DNA of 64,000 nt. Origin: Helicoverpa zea. Taxonomy: Eukaryota; Arthropoda; Insecta; Lepidoptera; Noctuidae. The notes under the pieces were generated by a model. That model saw only the letters and a list, made by a program, of their open reading frames with translations. It was not told where the DNA came from and did no database searches. Each line of letters starts with the position of its first letter. Positions within the stretch are counted from its first letter, which is position 1. The DNA is taken from the NCBI RefSeq assembly GCF_022581195.2, contig NC_061454.1:1116001-1180000 (forward strand). Direction: 5' to 3'. Positions 23,560 through 34,344 of the stretch are shown here, in pieces. The translations under genes and the position numbers were made by a program.

Positions 23560-23975
23560 AATATAATAAAAAAAGAAACATAATATTTTTTTGCTAGTTT
23601 GTTTGTGCTCTAAAGGCTCCGAAACTATAATTATCGGCACGAATCTTGAGCTCTGACCTACATCTGTGCAGAAGTGATTTATTAGCAAAGAACCAATCCC
23701 GAGTGACGGCTATGACGCGATGCACTGCGGGCCAATCACCGCTTTTGCCCGCCCCCGCGCCTCACTTCATACCACAAAAGGGACCCAATAAATTACTTCT
23801 GCGCAGGTGAAGGTCAGAGCTCAAGATTCGTGCCGATAACTATACTGAACCGATTTGACAAATTCGTTCACTATTGGAAAGCTAAACTCTTCCCGAGTAA
23901 CATACGCTATATTTTATCCCGGTATGGGCAGTATTTTCCACGGGAGACGAATGAAACCACGGAAAAACGGCTAGT
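23560..23975 (+). repeat. Interspersed repeat interrupted by a MITE
   Basis: The 9660-type repeat runs from the GTTTGTGCTCTAAAGGCTCC block to CACGGGAGACGAATGAAACC. It is split after GAAACTAT by the MITE at 23631-23839 and resumes with CTGAACCGATTTGACAAATT. Confidence 0.65.
23631..23839. mobile_element. Nested MITE with about 45-bp TIRs (TTATCGGCACGAATC)
   Basis: TTATCGGCACGAATCTTGAG and onward on the left, CTCAAGATTCGTGCCGATAA on the right, with the inner arm around GTGCAGAAGT/ACTTCTGCGC. It inserted into an older repeat, giving a relative age. Target duplication ambiguous (ACTAT is repeated nearby). Confidence 0.8.
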
Positions 23976-24231
23976 TGATAAATAAATATTGCCAATGCAA
24001 GTAAACAAATTATTATCAGACAGACGGTAAAGTTTGTTGCACTGTTTTTATGAGATCATTATTATCCCTCTGTAAGCAAGATTTAAACTAAATGAACATG
24101 TTTTTTCTAAATAATTTATGCTTTTGATCACAAGTCATAAAAATCTTAAAAATATGAGGGATACAGTCGACAAAGGAATCTGAAGTATTTTTGCAAACCT
24201 TAATGCAGATAAAAAAACCTTAATGCAAAAA

Positions 24232-24490
24232 GTCGTGGTGGCCTAGTGGGCAAAGAACCGACCTCCGAGTAACAATGCAAGTTTTCTAAGTTTGTGTGTA
24301 CTTTCTAAGTATATCTTAGACACCAATGGCTGATAAAAAGGTGAAGGTAAACATCTTGAGGAAACCTTATAGTCTGAAATCACCAACCCGCATTGAGCAA
24401 GCGTGGTGATTAATGCTCAATCCTTCTCCGTGTGAGAGGAGGCCGCAGCCCAGCAGTGGGACGATAAAAAGGCTGTAACTGTTTTAACTG
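24232..24490 (+). mobile_element. SINE, 'GTCGTGGTGGCCTAGTGG' family
   Basis: Head GTCGTGGTGGCCTAGTGGGC (tRNA box A region), then body, then TGGTGATTAATGCTCAATCC, GTGTGAGAGGAGGCCGCAGC and CCAGCAGTGGGACGATAAAA. An imperfect TAATGCA direct repeat lies on both sides (24221 and 24491), suggesting a full insertion. Confidence 0.75.
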
Positions 24491-24949
24491 TAATGCAGAA
24501 AGAGTGGTGTCATAAAGTTTTTGCCACTGTAGCTCTTAAACGGATGACCCAACTTGGATATGCTTTTTTTAGATGAAAGCTGGTTTAAAAAGTTAATTAA
24601 TACCTTTTGGGTCAATTTGGAGCAAGTTAATGATTAATTTTTATTAGCAAAAAAAAAAAAAACTTTATATGAACTTCATTGGGTGAATACCTACTCTCTT
24701 TACTTTCTAACCCTGAGGAGCGAGCAAGCATGATAGTATGCTTATCGTAATAACCGACTCGCATATAGAAACAGAAAAGCCAAAAAACACGTGCTATAGA
24801 TAATGAAATCCGTTTTTTTCTCGTATTATAAATAGAAGATAAGCAAATTATAAATACACATACTATTTTATGGGCGTTAAAACGAAACGATTGATATGAC
24901 AAGTGCTAAATATACCATACTGTCTATAAAACCTTTTTATTTGTGACTA

Positions 24950-25137
24950 GAAGTTTTACCGCGGTTTCACCCGCGTCCCGTGGGAACCACTACCGGGATA
25001 AAATATACCCTATGTTACTCGGGAAGAGTGTAGCTTTCGAACTGTGAAAGACATTTTTTCAAATTTGTTCAGTAGTTCCAGAGCCTTTAGGGTACAAACG
25101 AACAAATCATTTATTCTTCTTTATTTTATTAGTATAG
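24950..25137 (-). repeat. Interspersed repeat, near-complete minus-strand copy
   Basis: CGCGGTTTCACCCGCGTCCC at 24960, then GGGATAAAATATACCCTATG, TTCAGTAGTTCCAGAGCCTT and GGGTACAAACGAACAAAT. One of the best-preserved copies of the family at 9660. Confidence 0.7.
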
Positions 25138-25798
25138 ACTTCAAAACCGCTTTATTTGTTACAAAAATATTTTTTTGCGTTTGCATTTGCGGTGAGAAAT
25201 TAGGTTTACTATTCTGTGGCGTGAAACTATAGATAGGCTGATGGATATAGGAAAATGATAATGAAAATAATTTAATTCTAATAGATAGCTGTGTTGCTGG
25301 GAAGTTTGTTTATCACCGTTTCTTCTTCCCAGCCATAACTCTAGGATGCGGTGAAAGGGGGCGTTTTTGGGGGTGCAATACAAGTGTCCAATGTAATTTG
25401 ATGTGAAAAGTGCTTATTTATATATGCCTAAATTAATTTGAATTGGATACTTAATTTACTATGATAACCTGGGTAGATTTTATCTGTATCGTTCCGGTAT
25501 TATTTTGTTTTGTATTGACTTTAAGTAAAGTCCAAATTACTCAAGTTATTATAGCGCTATAAAAAAAGGAGCTAATTTAAAGGACGAAGTCCTCAGTTCT
25601 AGAGATTAGTTCTATAAAATATGCAAATGACTTTATCTTGCATATTAATAGATTAACATATTTGACATACTAATGGTATACATAGATTTATCAATCCAGA
25701 TGTGTAATAAATATGCATCAAGTATTTATTTAAAAAACTATGCTGGAGCAGTCTATAGCTGTTTTTGAAGAGTTTGCCTGTTTCAAGGGCTTATGTTG

Positions 25799-25862
25799 TT
25801 ACTGTTACAGCCTTTTTTTTACCGTCCCACTGCTGCGCACAGGCCTCCTCTCACACTAAGAA
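25799..25862 (-). mobile_element. SINE 3' fragment, family of the 24232 element
   Basis: Plus-strand text ACCGTCCCACTGCTGCGCAC followed by AGGCCTCCTCTCACAC is the reverse complement of the 24232 SINE tail. Confidence 0.7.
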
Positions 25863-26005
25863 TCTCAGAAACTACTAGTCCGATTTTTAAAAGAGCGTTG
25901 TTAGATAGTTCACTTATGTGAGCAAACGATACGCTGGTTTTATCGGGGTGGGCGCAGTAGTGCCAACGGGACGCGAGTAAAACCATTGGCGGAAGCTAGT
26001 AAGAT
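25863..26005 (+). repeat. Interspersed repeat fragment
   Basis: TCAGAAACTACTAGTCCGAT, AAGAGCGTTGTTAGATAGTT and CCAACGGGACGCGAGTAAAA: the 9660-type family, joined directly to the SINE fragment. Confidence 0.55.
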
Positions 26006-26504
26006 ATATGGTTATTCAATAAATTAAATTAATGAATTGCCTTACTTGTGGTATTTGTATAAAAATACAATGAACATGAAAGGCAGGAAGGACCATACAA
26101 ATCTGCGCAGGAAATACATAATATTACTAATTATAGTTGGTATAACAACCTTATTTCAAAAAATTTAAAACTCAATGCTTATTTTACAGCATTGAGATCT
26201 TTTATTTGAATCTGCTGTCTGCATTAATAAATATATTATTTATAAAAAAAGTTATGTTTGTAAGTAATCAATACTTTGTACTGATTCTCAAACCTATCTT
26301 TTTCGGATTCATTATTCCAATTAAAAAAAACTATCACAATTAGGATATGATAGTTAAGCACCATAGACAGAACCTAGAAAAAAATAGATCTATATGACTA
26401 CTAGCTTAGTAACTTTCCTGATCATCATGATGTATCATGAGTCACTTAAAACATTGAAGCTATTGTTCTGCAAGGAAGTGAAGCCATATCTCATATTCTT
26501 TGAA

Positions 26505-26625
26505 GTATTACAAAGAGGAAACATTTTTTTGTTTGTTTGTAATGGAGAAACTCCAAAACTACTGCATAGATTCTAAAAATTATCTCATTTTTGGAAAGCT
26601 TCACTATTCCCGAGTGACCAGTTAG
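26505..26625 (+). repeat. Interspersed repeat fragment
   Basis: TTTGTTTGTTTGTAATGGAG followed by CTCCAAAACTACTGCATAGA and CTTCACTATTCCCGAGTGAC; 5' half of the 9660-type family only. Confidence 0.5.
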
Positions 26626-27128
26626 CTAGTTCAAGATGAGCTATTATGAGTGATTTGATATGCCCAGAAACTATTAGTCTGCAAGGAAGTGAATCCATAT
26701 CTCATATTGTTTGAAGGTATTTGTCATTAATATAAAAAAAAAACTTTAAAAAAAATCTTTAAACAAACAGAAAGATAAATCACAAACAAAGGTGCAAGAA
26801 AAGGAAATGTTACAATCAAAGTTAATTATTGTCCCCATTCACATAAAAACAATAACAATATGGCTACTTACTTGAAGATAGTGAGAACTTATTTATCAAA
26901 TATTGTCCTACTGACATGAATTCACTGGAAAAATAATCTATAATACAGTATATTCTTGTAATTCGTTATTTGCTCAAAATTATGTTAAAAAAGTTTACCT
27001 AAATTCTGTGTTTTCTTGTCTGTTTAACATTGTTGAAGTCAGTTGTTCTTTATCTATACTAATATTATTCAGATTTACAGAGTAGTTTCCACGGGATGCT
27101 GGTGAAAGCTACAATTCATACTCTACAT

Positions 27129-28618
27129 CAGTGTTTCCCAAAGTGGGCGATAACGCCCCCTTGTGGGCGCTGCAGGTCTCAAGGGGGGCGGTAAGAGACC
27201 CAGAAAGAAAATAGGGGCGTTGTGTAGAGGCCTGGGGGGTGATTTGTAATTTTATTTAGCTAGGAGGCCTCTTAGACAACGACTTGTGAACATCAACTAA
27301 TATGAATTACAAGATTGCTCAGACTCGGTTCTATATTTCTCTCCACGTAGTTCATATATCTGTCCTATTTTACTGAATATAAAAAAAAAATCATGTCAAT
27401 GTCAATCGGTCGCTCCGTTTCGTAATTAAAGTAGACACAAACAAACAAATAAAAAGGCAACAGACACACTTTCGCATTTTGATAGTTATTAGTACTCGTA
27501 GATATCTATCATGTTTTAACAAGTTTTTGTAACAAACAAAGTTTTTGTTTTTGTTGTGTGTAGTTGTTTAAATAACCCGAATTGTGAATTCCTGTATCAG
27601 TCGGCTGGTTCAAGTTGTACGACCAGGATGGCACGGGCAGAAGAGACAAGTCACTGAGGGTGCCATTCTAATCTGCAAAGCCTAGGTTCACTTCATTATT
27701 CAAATTTTAAACAAAACTACAACAGTGCATGCGCAAACGAGGCATGACGTCGAGGCGGCACTGGAGGGGTGCCAGTCCGGCTGTCACCCCTCTCTTTCTC
27801 GTTTATTTATGTTTTTTCCCGGTTTACTTAAATTAATTCCTCAAAGTTATAAAAAAAAAACAGTTTTTTCAACATTTCTGGTTTATTCTGCGCCCTTTGA
27901 GTCAGTCAAAAAATTTTGCGCCTTTCACTTAACAGTGACTATTTTCTAATTTCATTAGGTATCATTGCGTCCCAAAAATCAAAAAATTTGCGCTCGCGGC
28001 TTCTTCTCTTTGCAGTGTTTTTTTTCCACACTTGTTGAGGTACTTTTGTGCCCCAAAACTAAACAATTTGCGCGGTTTTTTTTAACTTGTTTTGGTACTT
28101 TACTCTTCCAAAACTCAAAAATTTCGCGCTCGCTGCGCTCGCGGCTTTTTCACTTGTGACTGGTTTTTATAAAACATGTTTGGGTTCTATTATGTCCCAA
28201 AACTCAAAATATACGGGCTCGCTTCGCTAGCGCTTCAAAAGTTTGCAGTGATCTGTCTCCGGTTTCTTTATGTTAAACCAGGCAAAAAGCACCATGAATG
28301 ACCATATTGCACCATATTTTGTCGTTTTTTTGGGGGGTGCTCAATAGGTAGTCCGCCCCGGGTGCCACCCGATGCTACGCCGCCACTGTAAGAGTCAACT
28401 TGAGACCTAAGCGCCGCGGTATGTTACCTACCTGCGCTCAGGTTTCAAGTTGCGGGTTATAGTAAAAGTTTCGTTTAGAACTCTCCGTTAATAAACATAT
28501 ATAGGTCACAATAATTAATTAATTTAATTTGAAGTTATAGTGGTTTTTAAATGGGGGGCGCTAAAAAAATATTTATTCTCAAAGTGGGCAGTAGACAAAA
28601 TAAGTTTGGGAACCACTG
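27129..28618. mobile_element. Non-autonomous hAT DNA transposon with 8-bp target duplication
   Basis: A 1490-bp element flanked by exact CTCTACAT repeats (27121-27128 and 28619-28626), the 8-bp duplication typical of hAT. The left terminus CAGTGTTTCCCAAAGTGGGC and the right terminus GTTTGGGAACCACTG form a short imperfect TIR of the CAGTGGTTCCCAAAC type. No transposase ORF is visible. A different repeat lies inside (27723-28388). Confidence 0.9.
27723..28388. repeat. Repeat nested in the hAT element, with degenerate internal tandem units
   Basis: Bounded roughly by GGCGGCACTGGAGGGGTGCC and GGGTGCCACCCGATGCTACG/CCGCCACTG, which are loosely complementary ends. The interior has four to five degenerate units of about 80-100 bp, each with CCCAAAACTCAAAAATTTGCG-like text (shown here degenerate) followed by GCTCGC(TGCGCTCGC)GGC (near 27965, 28048, 28105 and 28190). 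Class not determined. Confidence 0.6.
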
Positions 28619-29325
28619 CTCTACATACTTAAAAAAACTTCTAGGTATAAGACGTCATATGGTCAAAGGAATAATGTTGATCTCTACAAACAGTTACGTT
28701 ATCTAGTGTTACAATGACCCTTTATAATCCTTTCTAGAAGATAGACACCTACATTTTGTTAAATTTATAAATAACTGTAGCTGCTCTTACAAATTATAGT
28801 AAACTCTATTGTCAAGAACAAAAACATTATATTAGTGTGAACTTATCAGTTAATAATACTCCACCAATCATATTTCATGTTGCATTACCTTAAAAATCAA
28901 AGAAACCAGGAAAATAATCGTTTCAAATAACTCCAATTGATATCTAAGTTTAATTTATGAATTATATCAAGTGTGACGACAATAACTAGGAATAATTATG
29001 TTAATTGATGTGCATAACATTGTGCAATGTTGTGTCTCTACAGATTTCTGTTATGTAAACAGATAGATATAAGAACTATTTGATACATACTCTTTGAAAA
29101 GATACAAGTGTGATAAAAAAAGACATTTAACTCTATGCTGGTATTGTCCACCTCTATGGTAGATAACTTTGCATAAATTAAAATGCTAATAGCACTAACC
29201 TCTACTTGTCTTCAACAAATTAATTGACCAATTTGTTTTTGTTTTTAGGTAAATAGAATATTCACATTTCATTAAAACTGTCCTTTTTACAATGAGTTAC
29301 AAATGTCACCCTTTGGCATTGGGTT

Positions 29326-29455
29326 GCCTGGGTATAAACTGGGTTGAGGAGGTCAGATAGGCAGTTGCTCCTTGTAAAACACTGGTACTCTGCATCTGGT
29401 TAGACTGGAAGCCAACCCCAACATAATTGGGAAAAGACTTTGGAGATGATGATGA
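29326..29455 (+). repeat. Interspersed repeat tail with (GATGAT)n end
   Basis: GGGTTGCCTGGGTATAAACT, GGTTGAGGAGGTCAGATAGG, GGTTAGACTGGAAGCCAACC and a GGAGATGATGATGA tail; longer relative of the fragments at 1736 and 18574. Confidence 0.65.
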
Positions 29456-29889
29456 AATATCATCCTTTTTCCTATGTTATTGTAGAATAGTTACACTTAA
29501 CATTTTTCAAAGGTTAAATATATGATGAAAATGACGATAAAAATGCTTATTTTTTTGTGTCACATTCTCAGCAGTAACAAATGATAAAAATCATAATTGC
29601 TTTAAAATCTTCCATAGATAATGAGGTGAAATTAATTATTTGCTCAAGGATAACAGGTTATGTACTTTTTACCATGATTCACTTTATAGAGTGATAAATA
29701 CTTTGCTCATAAAAACCTGTGTGCTTGCAATGACAAATCATTTTTACTAATAAATTGTGTGTTGTTTGTTTTAATAATTCTAAAATATAATATATAGCCT
29801 AACAATGGTGAAAATACTATCTTGTTTCAGTAGAGTAACATGCTGTATTGATAAGTTACCTAATACATGAAGGTTTTATTTTCTTACAG

Positions 29890-29967
29890 TACTCACCAGA
29901 TAAAAGTCCTACAAAAACACAGTTGGACACCATTGACAAAGCTTCAAGTGACTACTTAAAGTCTTAA
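29890..29967 (+). other. Orphan terminal-exon-like ORF
   Basis: A strong acceptor (TTTTATTTTCTTACAG ending at 29889) is followed by 25 codons with an end (TAA 29965-29967) beginning YSPDKSPTKTQLDTIDKASS. The peptide is polar, has two SP/TP sites and unbiased composition, unlike the spurious AT-rich frames nearby. No partner exon was found on the plus strand, and no family is recognised. Confidence 0.25.
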
Positions 29968-30505
29968 ACTACTGATCAATCACCCATGCACATTAAAAAT
30001 AATTCAATTGGTTGTTTTTTATGAAACCTTGAGGCTTGAGAACTACTTGAGCGACTGTAATAAAGGCTGGCTTAAAACGGTAAACAAGAAGTTGTTATCT
30101 CCACGTCCGTATCGTCGCGAAATCACAAAGAAACAAAAGGTATTAACAATGACACTTTATCAGCCAGCGTTCGGCGCAGTTCGCTGGACCTACATTATAC
30201 AATTTCTCGATCAATTTATCTGTCGCGCACCAAAAACGTGTCTGTTATGATTATGACTAACCGCTTATGCCCGTATCATAGCGTTTCCTTCGAGTCGGAC
30301 GATTAAAAAATTACCAATAGACGCCCTCATCGGAATCAGCTGTATGTCATAAAACCACTCTACGTAGTCATCTACGCGTAAGATCACTTTGTCTCGGTGA
30401 CTAGTTCTGGGAACAATACGCCTAATCGTCTCATTTCATGAACACTCTCAACAATATTCGATAAAATGACGCATTTACTTGATTATAAGGATATGAAAGA
30501 CGTAC

Positions 30506-30650
30506 CCTCCCTGTTATTATACTGCTGTTTTGCACTTTTCCTCGGGCGACAGATCCTCAAGAGGTCGCCGTATTGCCGAAAATATCATTAATTACACACT
30601 TTAACGAATAAAATCATTAATTTTAAATGCTAAACTGGAAAATCTAGCAC
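30506..30650 (-). other. Rab5: Candidate 5' UTR exon of Rab5
   Basis: The coding exon's acceptor requires an upstream exon. On the minus strand the sequence here (GGCAATACGGCGACCTCTTG and onward) ends in GGGAGG|GTACGT, a plausible donor at 30505/30506. The 5' end is a guess. Low confidence without transcript data. Confidence 0.25.
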
Positions 30651-31756
30651 AGAAATGCAAAATGACCACGAACAAACATGGAAGCGAGAGAGCGAGCGAG
30701 ACGTTTCATTTCACAAAAAGCTGTCTATGGTTTAGTATACGTCATTAATAAAAAAAGTTTGTTGCCTATGATATTTTTTGCGGAAAACAAATTATTATTG
30801 TTCTTAGCTGGCGTGGATGAATTATTATTGTTCTTATCTATTTACTAATACTAAAATAGTTCCCATGGGACAAATGCAGAACAGCTTTCTGTTCCTGTTC
30901 TAGTATCATAATGGAATATGTGATCAATATGTAATGTTGATGATTACATTTCAAGTATCTAATAAATTTTATACTTACTATACGACTTTCTGTACTTATG
31001 ACCTAAATGAAATCTATTACTAGAATATAAGTCAATGATTACGGCCAAGATAAAGTGCATATTACATCATCGAGCTTAGAATTATAAGGAGACGCCGTTT
31101 GTTAAAGACGTATCTATAGTTATATAAATATGGGCGAAATATGAAACAAACTATGCAACATAGTTCTGTCTCACTCTTTCTAAGCAGATAAGTGTATTTG
31201 AAAACAGGGACAACAATATTTTTGTGATTGCGTAAAATGGTGACATTTACTTTTGAAATCCTCCTGTTTGTAGGTGCGTGCCATATCTGGCCATATGTCA
31301 TGATAGTTGTGCTGTCAAATAGGTGCTCTTCGTGACTTATTTTTGCTATTTTATAGAAAATCACTCGTGTTTACTTTTAAGACTTTACTATTTCAATAGT
31401 GAAATAATCAACGAATATGCCTATGTGTTGTATTGTGAAGTGTGGTGCTAGGAAGCACTAAAATCAAGCTGGATTGTCTTTACACAGGTTAGGAACCTAT
31501 TTTTGCTAGAAACTACATAAAATAATTCACATTGGATAAAAAATATGTTACGGGAACATGAATTGATGGTGAAAGTACTTATATTTTGGTTTATTTCTGA
31601 ATAAAAACCTATATTTAGAAATAAATGTTGTTTACAATAACATGTCATATTGGCATAGTGCTGTGCAGTTGTCATAATAGTATCGATAAAATATCCACTT
31701 AATAAGTCTGCTTTTACAAATTTTAACATCAGAACTTACTGTCCCTAAGACACTGA

Positions 31757-31941
31757 TGCCCATTTTCACCAACAATCTCTTAATCTAAGTGCCACTTGGA
31801 ATAAGGGCTCTCCCAATTTTGACATAAATGACTATGGATAAGGGATACCTAAACTTTGGTGAAAACGAAATTCTTATTAAGTTTTCCGTAAATGCTCTTA
31901 GGGGATCCCTTAATTTAAGTATTTGTTGGTGAAAATGGGCA
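31757..31941. mobile_element. MITE with 19-bp TIRs (TGCCCATTTTCACCAACAA)
   Basis: Perfect TIRs at 31757-31775 and 31923-31941, with TGA immediately outside both ends (31754-31756 and 31942-31944). 185 bp, non-coding. A 3-bp duplication is Harbinger-like although TGA is not the usual TWA. Confidence 0.8.
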
Positions 31942-31976
31942 TGAGCCCTCAGAGTTGTGTATTATTTTCAACTTCA

Positions 31977-32163
31977 ACTAGCTGATCCCGCGAACTTCGT
32001 ATCGTTTAAACCTTCCCTGGACCTCTATAAACATTTTAAAACCAAAAAAAGCCAAATCGGTCCAGCCATTCTCGAGTTTTAGTGAGACTAACGAACAGCA
32101 ATTCATTTTTATATATAAGAAGATAACGAACAGCAATTCATTTTTATATATAAGATAAAACAT
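31977..32163 (-). repeat. Lepidopteran dispersed repeat with a 35-bp tandem duplication at its end
   Basis: GCTGATCCCGCGAACTTCGT, AACCTTCCCTGGACCTCTAT and TCGGTCCAGCCATTCTCGAG are blocks of a known-looking dispersed repeat. Its end TAACGAACAGCAATTCATTT plus TTATATATAAGA is present twice in tandem (from about 32089 and 32124). Confidence 0.65.
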
Positions 32164-33565
32164 CTTTATTTTGTTCTTTAGTTAAATACTAGCTTTTCCT
32201 CGCGGTTTTAGTTGCGTTCCGAATATATGTGTATATTTTTTGGGAATAGTTTATGATTTTATATATATATCCTTCATTTTACAGATAAAAAGTTTTAAAA
32301 TGCAGTTAAAAACATTTTGATTATAAAATTCAGGATTTTAAAGACATATTTTATTGAAAATAATATGTTTTGCCTTTTTATTTTCACATGATGCTTCTAC
32401 GGCGACCACGGGCACGGCAGTGCTTCCGCACGGACGAGCAAATCGGAATGCAAGTTGCAATATTTGCTTGAGAACTTAGTTACCGAATATAGGTTTCGAA
32501 TTGTATAAATATTTTTTTCTTAGCACTAAAATTGTTTTGTACTATCGATTAATACATAATTAGCTCCATTTGCATTATATAACTTTCTCATGAATAGCTT
32601 GAAAACGATTGTAAATTATTGTATTTTTTTTAAGAGAGTATCTACTTATGGCGTTTCTTGCGGATTCTTCTTCATAAGACCGAATCTTTGGCACCCTGCA
32701 ACTAGTCTGACGTGAAAGAACTTTCATAGGGCTATTTGAAATAATAAATAATTACTGTGCCTGTGTTTTTTTTTTTTCAAAGGTATCACCCTACTGAAAT
32801 GACTCCTCCCATTTGGTTGATGTTGTTGAGGTTATTAGTATCAGTGAAGTTAATGTGATAGTTAGTTCTATGACGAAGAAATTATTTATACTAGGTTATT
32901 TTTATGCACCCAGTAAGACTCGTACGTACTTCTAACTAGAATACAATATCGATATTTGTTGAATCCGGTAGTGGTTCAACCCTAGTAATGGCAGCCATTT
33001 TAGTTACTACTGCAGACTGTAGGTGTGCAGGTTTTTTTCGTGACATTTCCTGTCCCTATAGTTATATGTCAATGTATTACATGCACATGTTTATGAAGTT
33101 TGCATGATCTGTTGCATGATAACATAGATATAATATTACTAAACAAGATTGCGCACGCTCAAAATATATATTTACGAAAATGAACTCTATTCTAACGCAA
33201 TAAGGTACTAAATTGGTTGCATAATACACAGAGGCAAATCCGAGCCGAGAGGGATAGTTCGAACGGAGGCTGTTTGTCTCTTTCTAACACCTTGCCAGCA
33301 TAAAAAAATGTTGTGATCAAAAGTTTTGTCTTCCCAAAAAACAATTGAATCACTTATATTTTTATCTTATTTTAACAATTGTAAGTCAACAAATTAATAA
33401 CAATCGCATTAATTTATTCGTATTTATTATTAAAACATAAACAACATAAATTTTTATTTTGCTTTTTTTTATTTTCTAGCGGTAACCCTGAACATTCTTG
33501 GCGCGTAATCAGCATTTAAAATTTTGTTTATATTTTTTTGTATTTAATCAATTCAAACTATTAAA

Positions 33566-33798
33566 ATGGTGAAAAAGTGTTGCTTTTATACTTGTGAAAG
33601 TGAATCCTATGGTGGTTGCAATATATCGTTCCACCGGTAAGCTAATAATAACATTTTCGTAAATCAAACAACTAGGGTGCCCATGAATTCTCGTTATGAG
33701 TCAAAATATGGGTGATGGATTTTAAAACTGTTGTACTATTGTTATAGTTTCCCAAACAAAAGGTAGAAAGGCGATATAAATGGCTCAGCAGTCTATAA
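33566..33798 (+). pseudogene. Truncated THAP zinc-finger domain fragment
   Basis: Exon-like 33566-33636 starts with ATG (context TTAAAATGG) and encodes MVKKCCFYTCESESYGGCNI followed by SFHR, the first half of a THAP C2CH zinc finger (Cys pair, then the SFHRFP block). It ends CCACCG|GTAAGC. After TTATAG (ending 33747) the downstream text reads FPKQKVERRYKWLSSL and stops at TAA 33796-33798, matching the next THAP block (FP...R.KWL). The phases differ by one base, however, and the coding text runs straight into a perfect palindrome, so the second CxxH pair is missing. Read as a broken host THAP gene or transposase-derived fragment. Confidence 0.6.
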
Positions 33799-33874
33799 TA
33801 TAGACTGCTGAGCCATTTATATATATTATATATATATATAATATATGGCGATATTATATATATATAATATCGCC
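33774..33874. repeat. Two adjacent perfect palindromes
   Basis: Arms of 23 bp at 33774-33796 and 33800-33822 (left arm ATATAAATGGCTCAGCAGTC plus TAT) with a 3-nt spacer. An (AT)n linker follows, then the 28-bp perfect palindrome 33847-33874 (GGCGATATTATATA and its complement). GGCGATAT, part of the THAP coding text at 33770-33777, recurs at 33847 and inverted at 33867, so the region looks like serial fold-back copying of one short coding segment. Confidence 0.85.
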
Positions 33875-34344
33875 TTTATTGTGAAGCAAAAATACAAAAA
33901 AATCAGTCTGCACTTCGAATCTTCCCGTTTTTATTACTGCTAATTCCCGCTAATTATTATAAGCCTATATTAGTAGTTTAAGGTCACAAACTGCGTAAGT
34001 TAAAACTTCAATACCAATCTGTGTTTAATAATCTTAGCAAACTCGGATTGGTCTCACATAGCTTAATCTCATAGTCACCCTATTAGTAAGGGACAGACGG
34101 CCTCCGTACTAACTGTTTCACTCGGCTCGTTTTTTGGTTAAAAATGCACAGTCCTGTTTACTAATATTATGTCTATGCATGATAATGACCTTTCACTTGT
34201 CACTTTGACATCTGCTCACTGCTGTCATAGTTTGACAGATAACATTTGTTTCGCATTTGCTTGGTGGTGCACATTTTTGTGGTTATCATATAAAAACAGT
34301 GCTTATAATTCGGAAACATCAGGTTCGTACTATAGTTTTATAAA

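Larger units (their letters stand above)
22043..33565. other. Rab5 upstream / 5' UTR intron region
   Basis: About 11 kb dominated by the repeats listed separately. No protein-coding gene is supported apart from the orphan exon-like ORF at 29890 and the THAP fragment that follows at 33566. Confidence 0.4.

Noticed and set aside
30008..30250. 80-codon plus-strand frame
   Set aside because: No family recognised, no acceptor or promoter evidence, likely chance within repeat-rich sequence.
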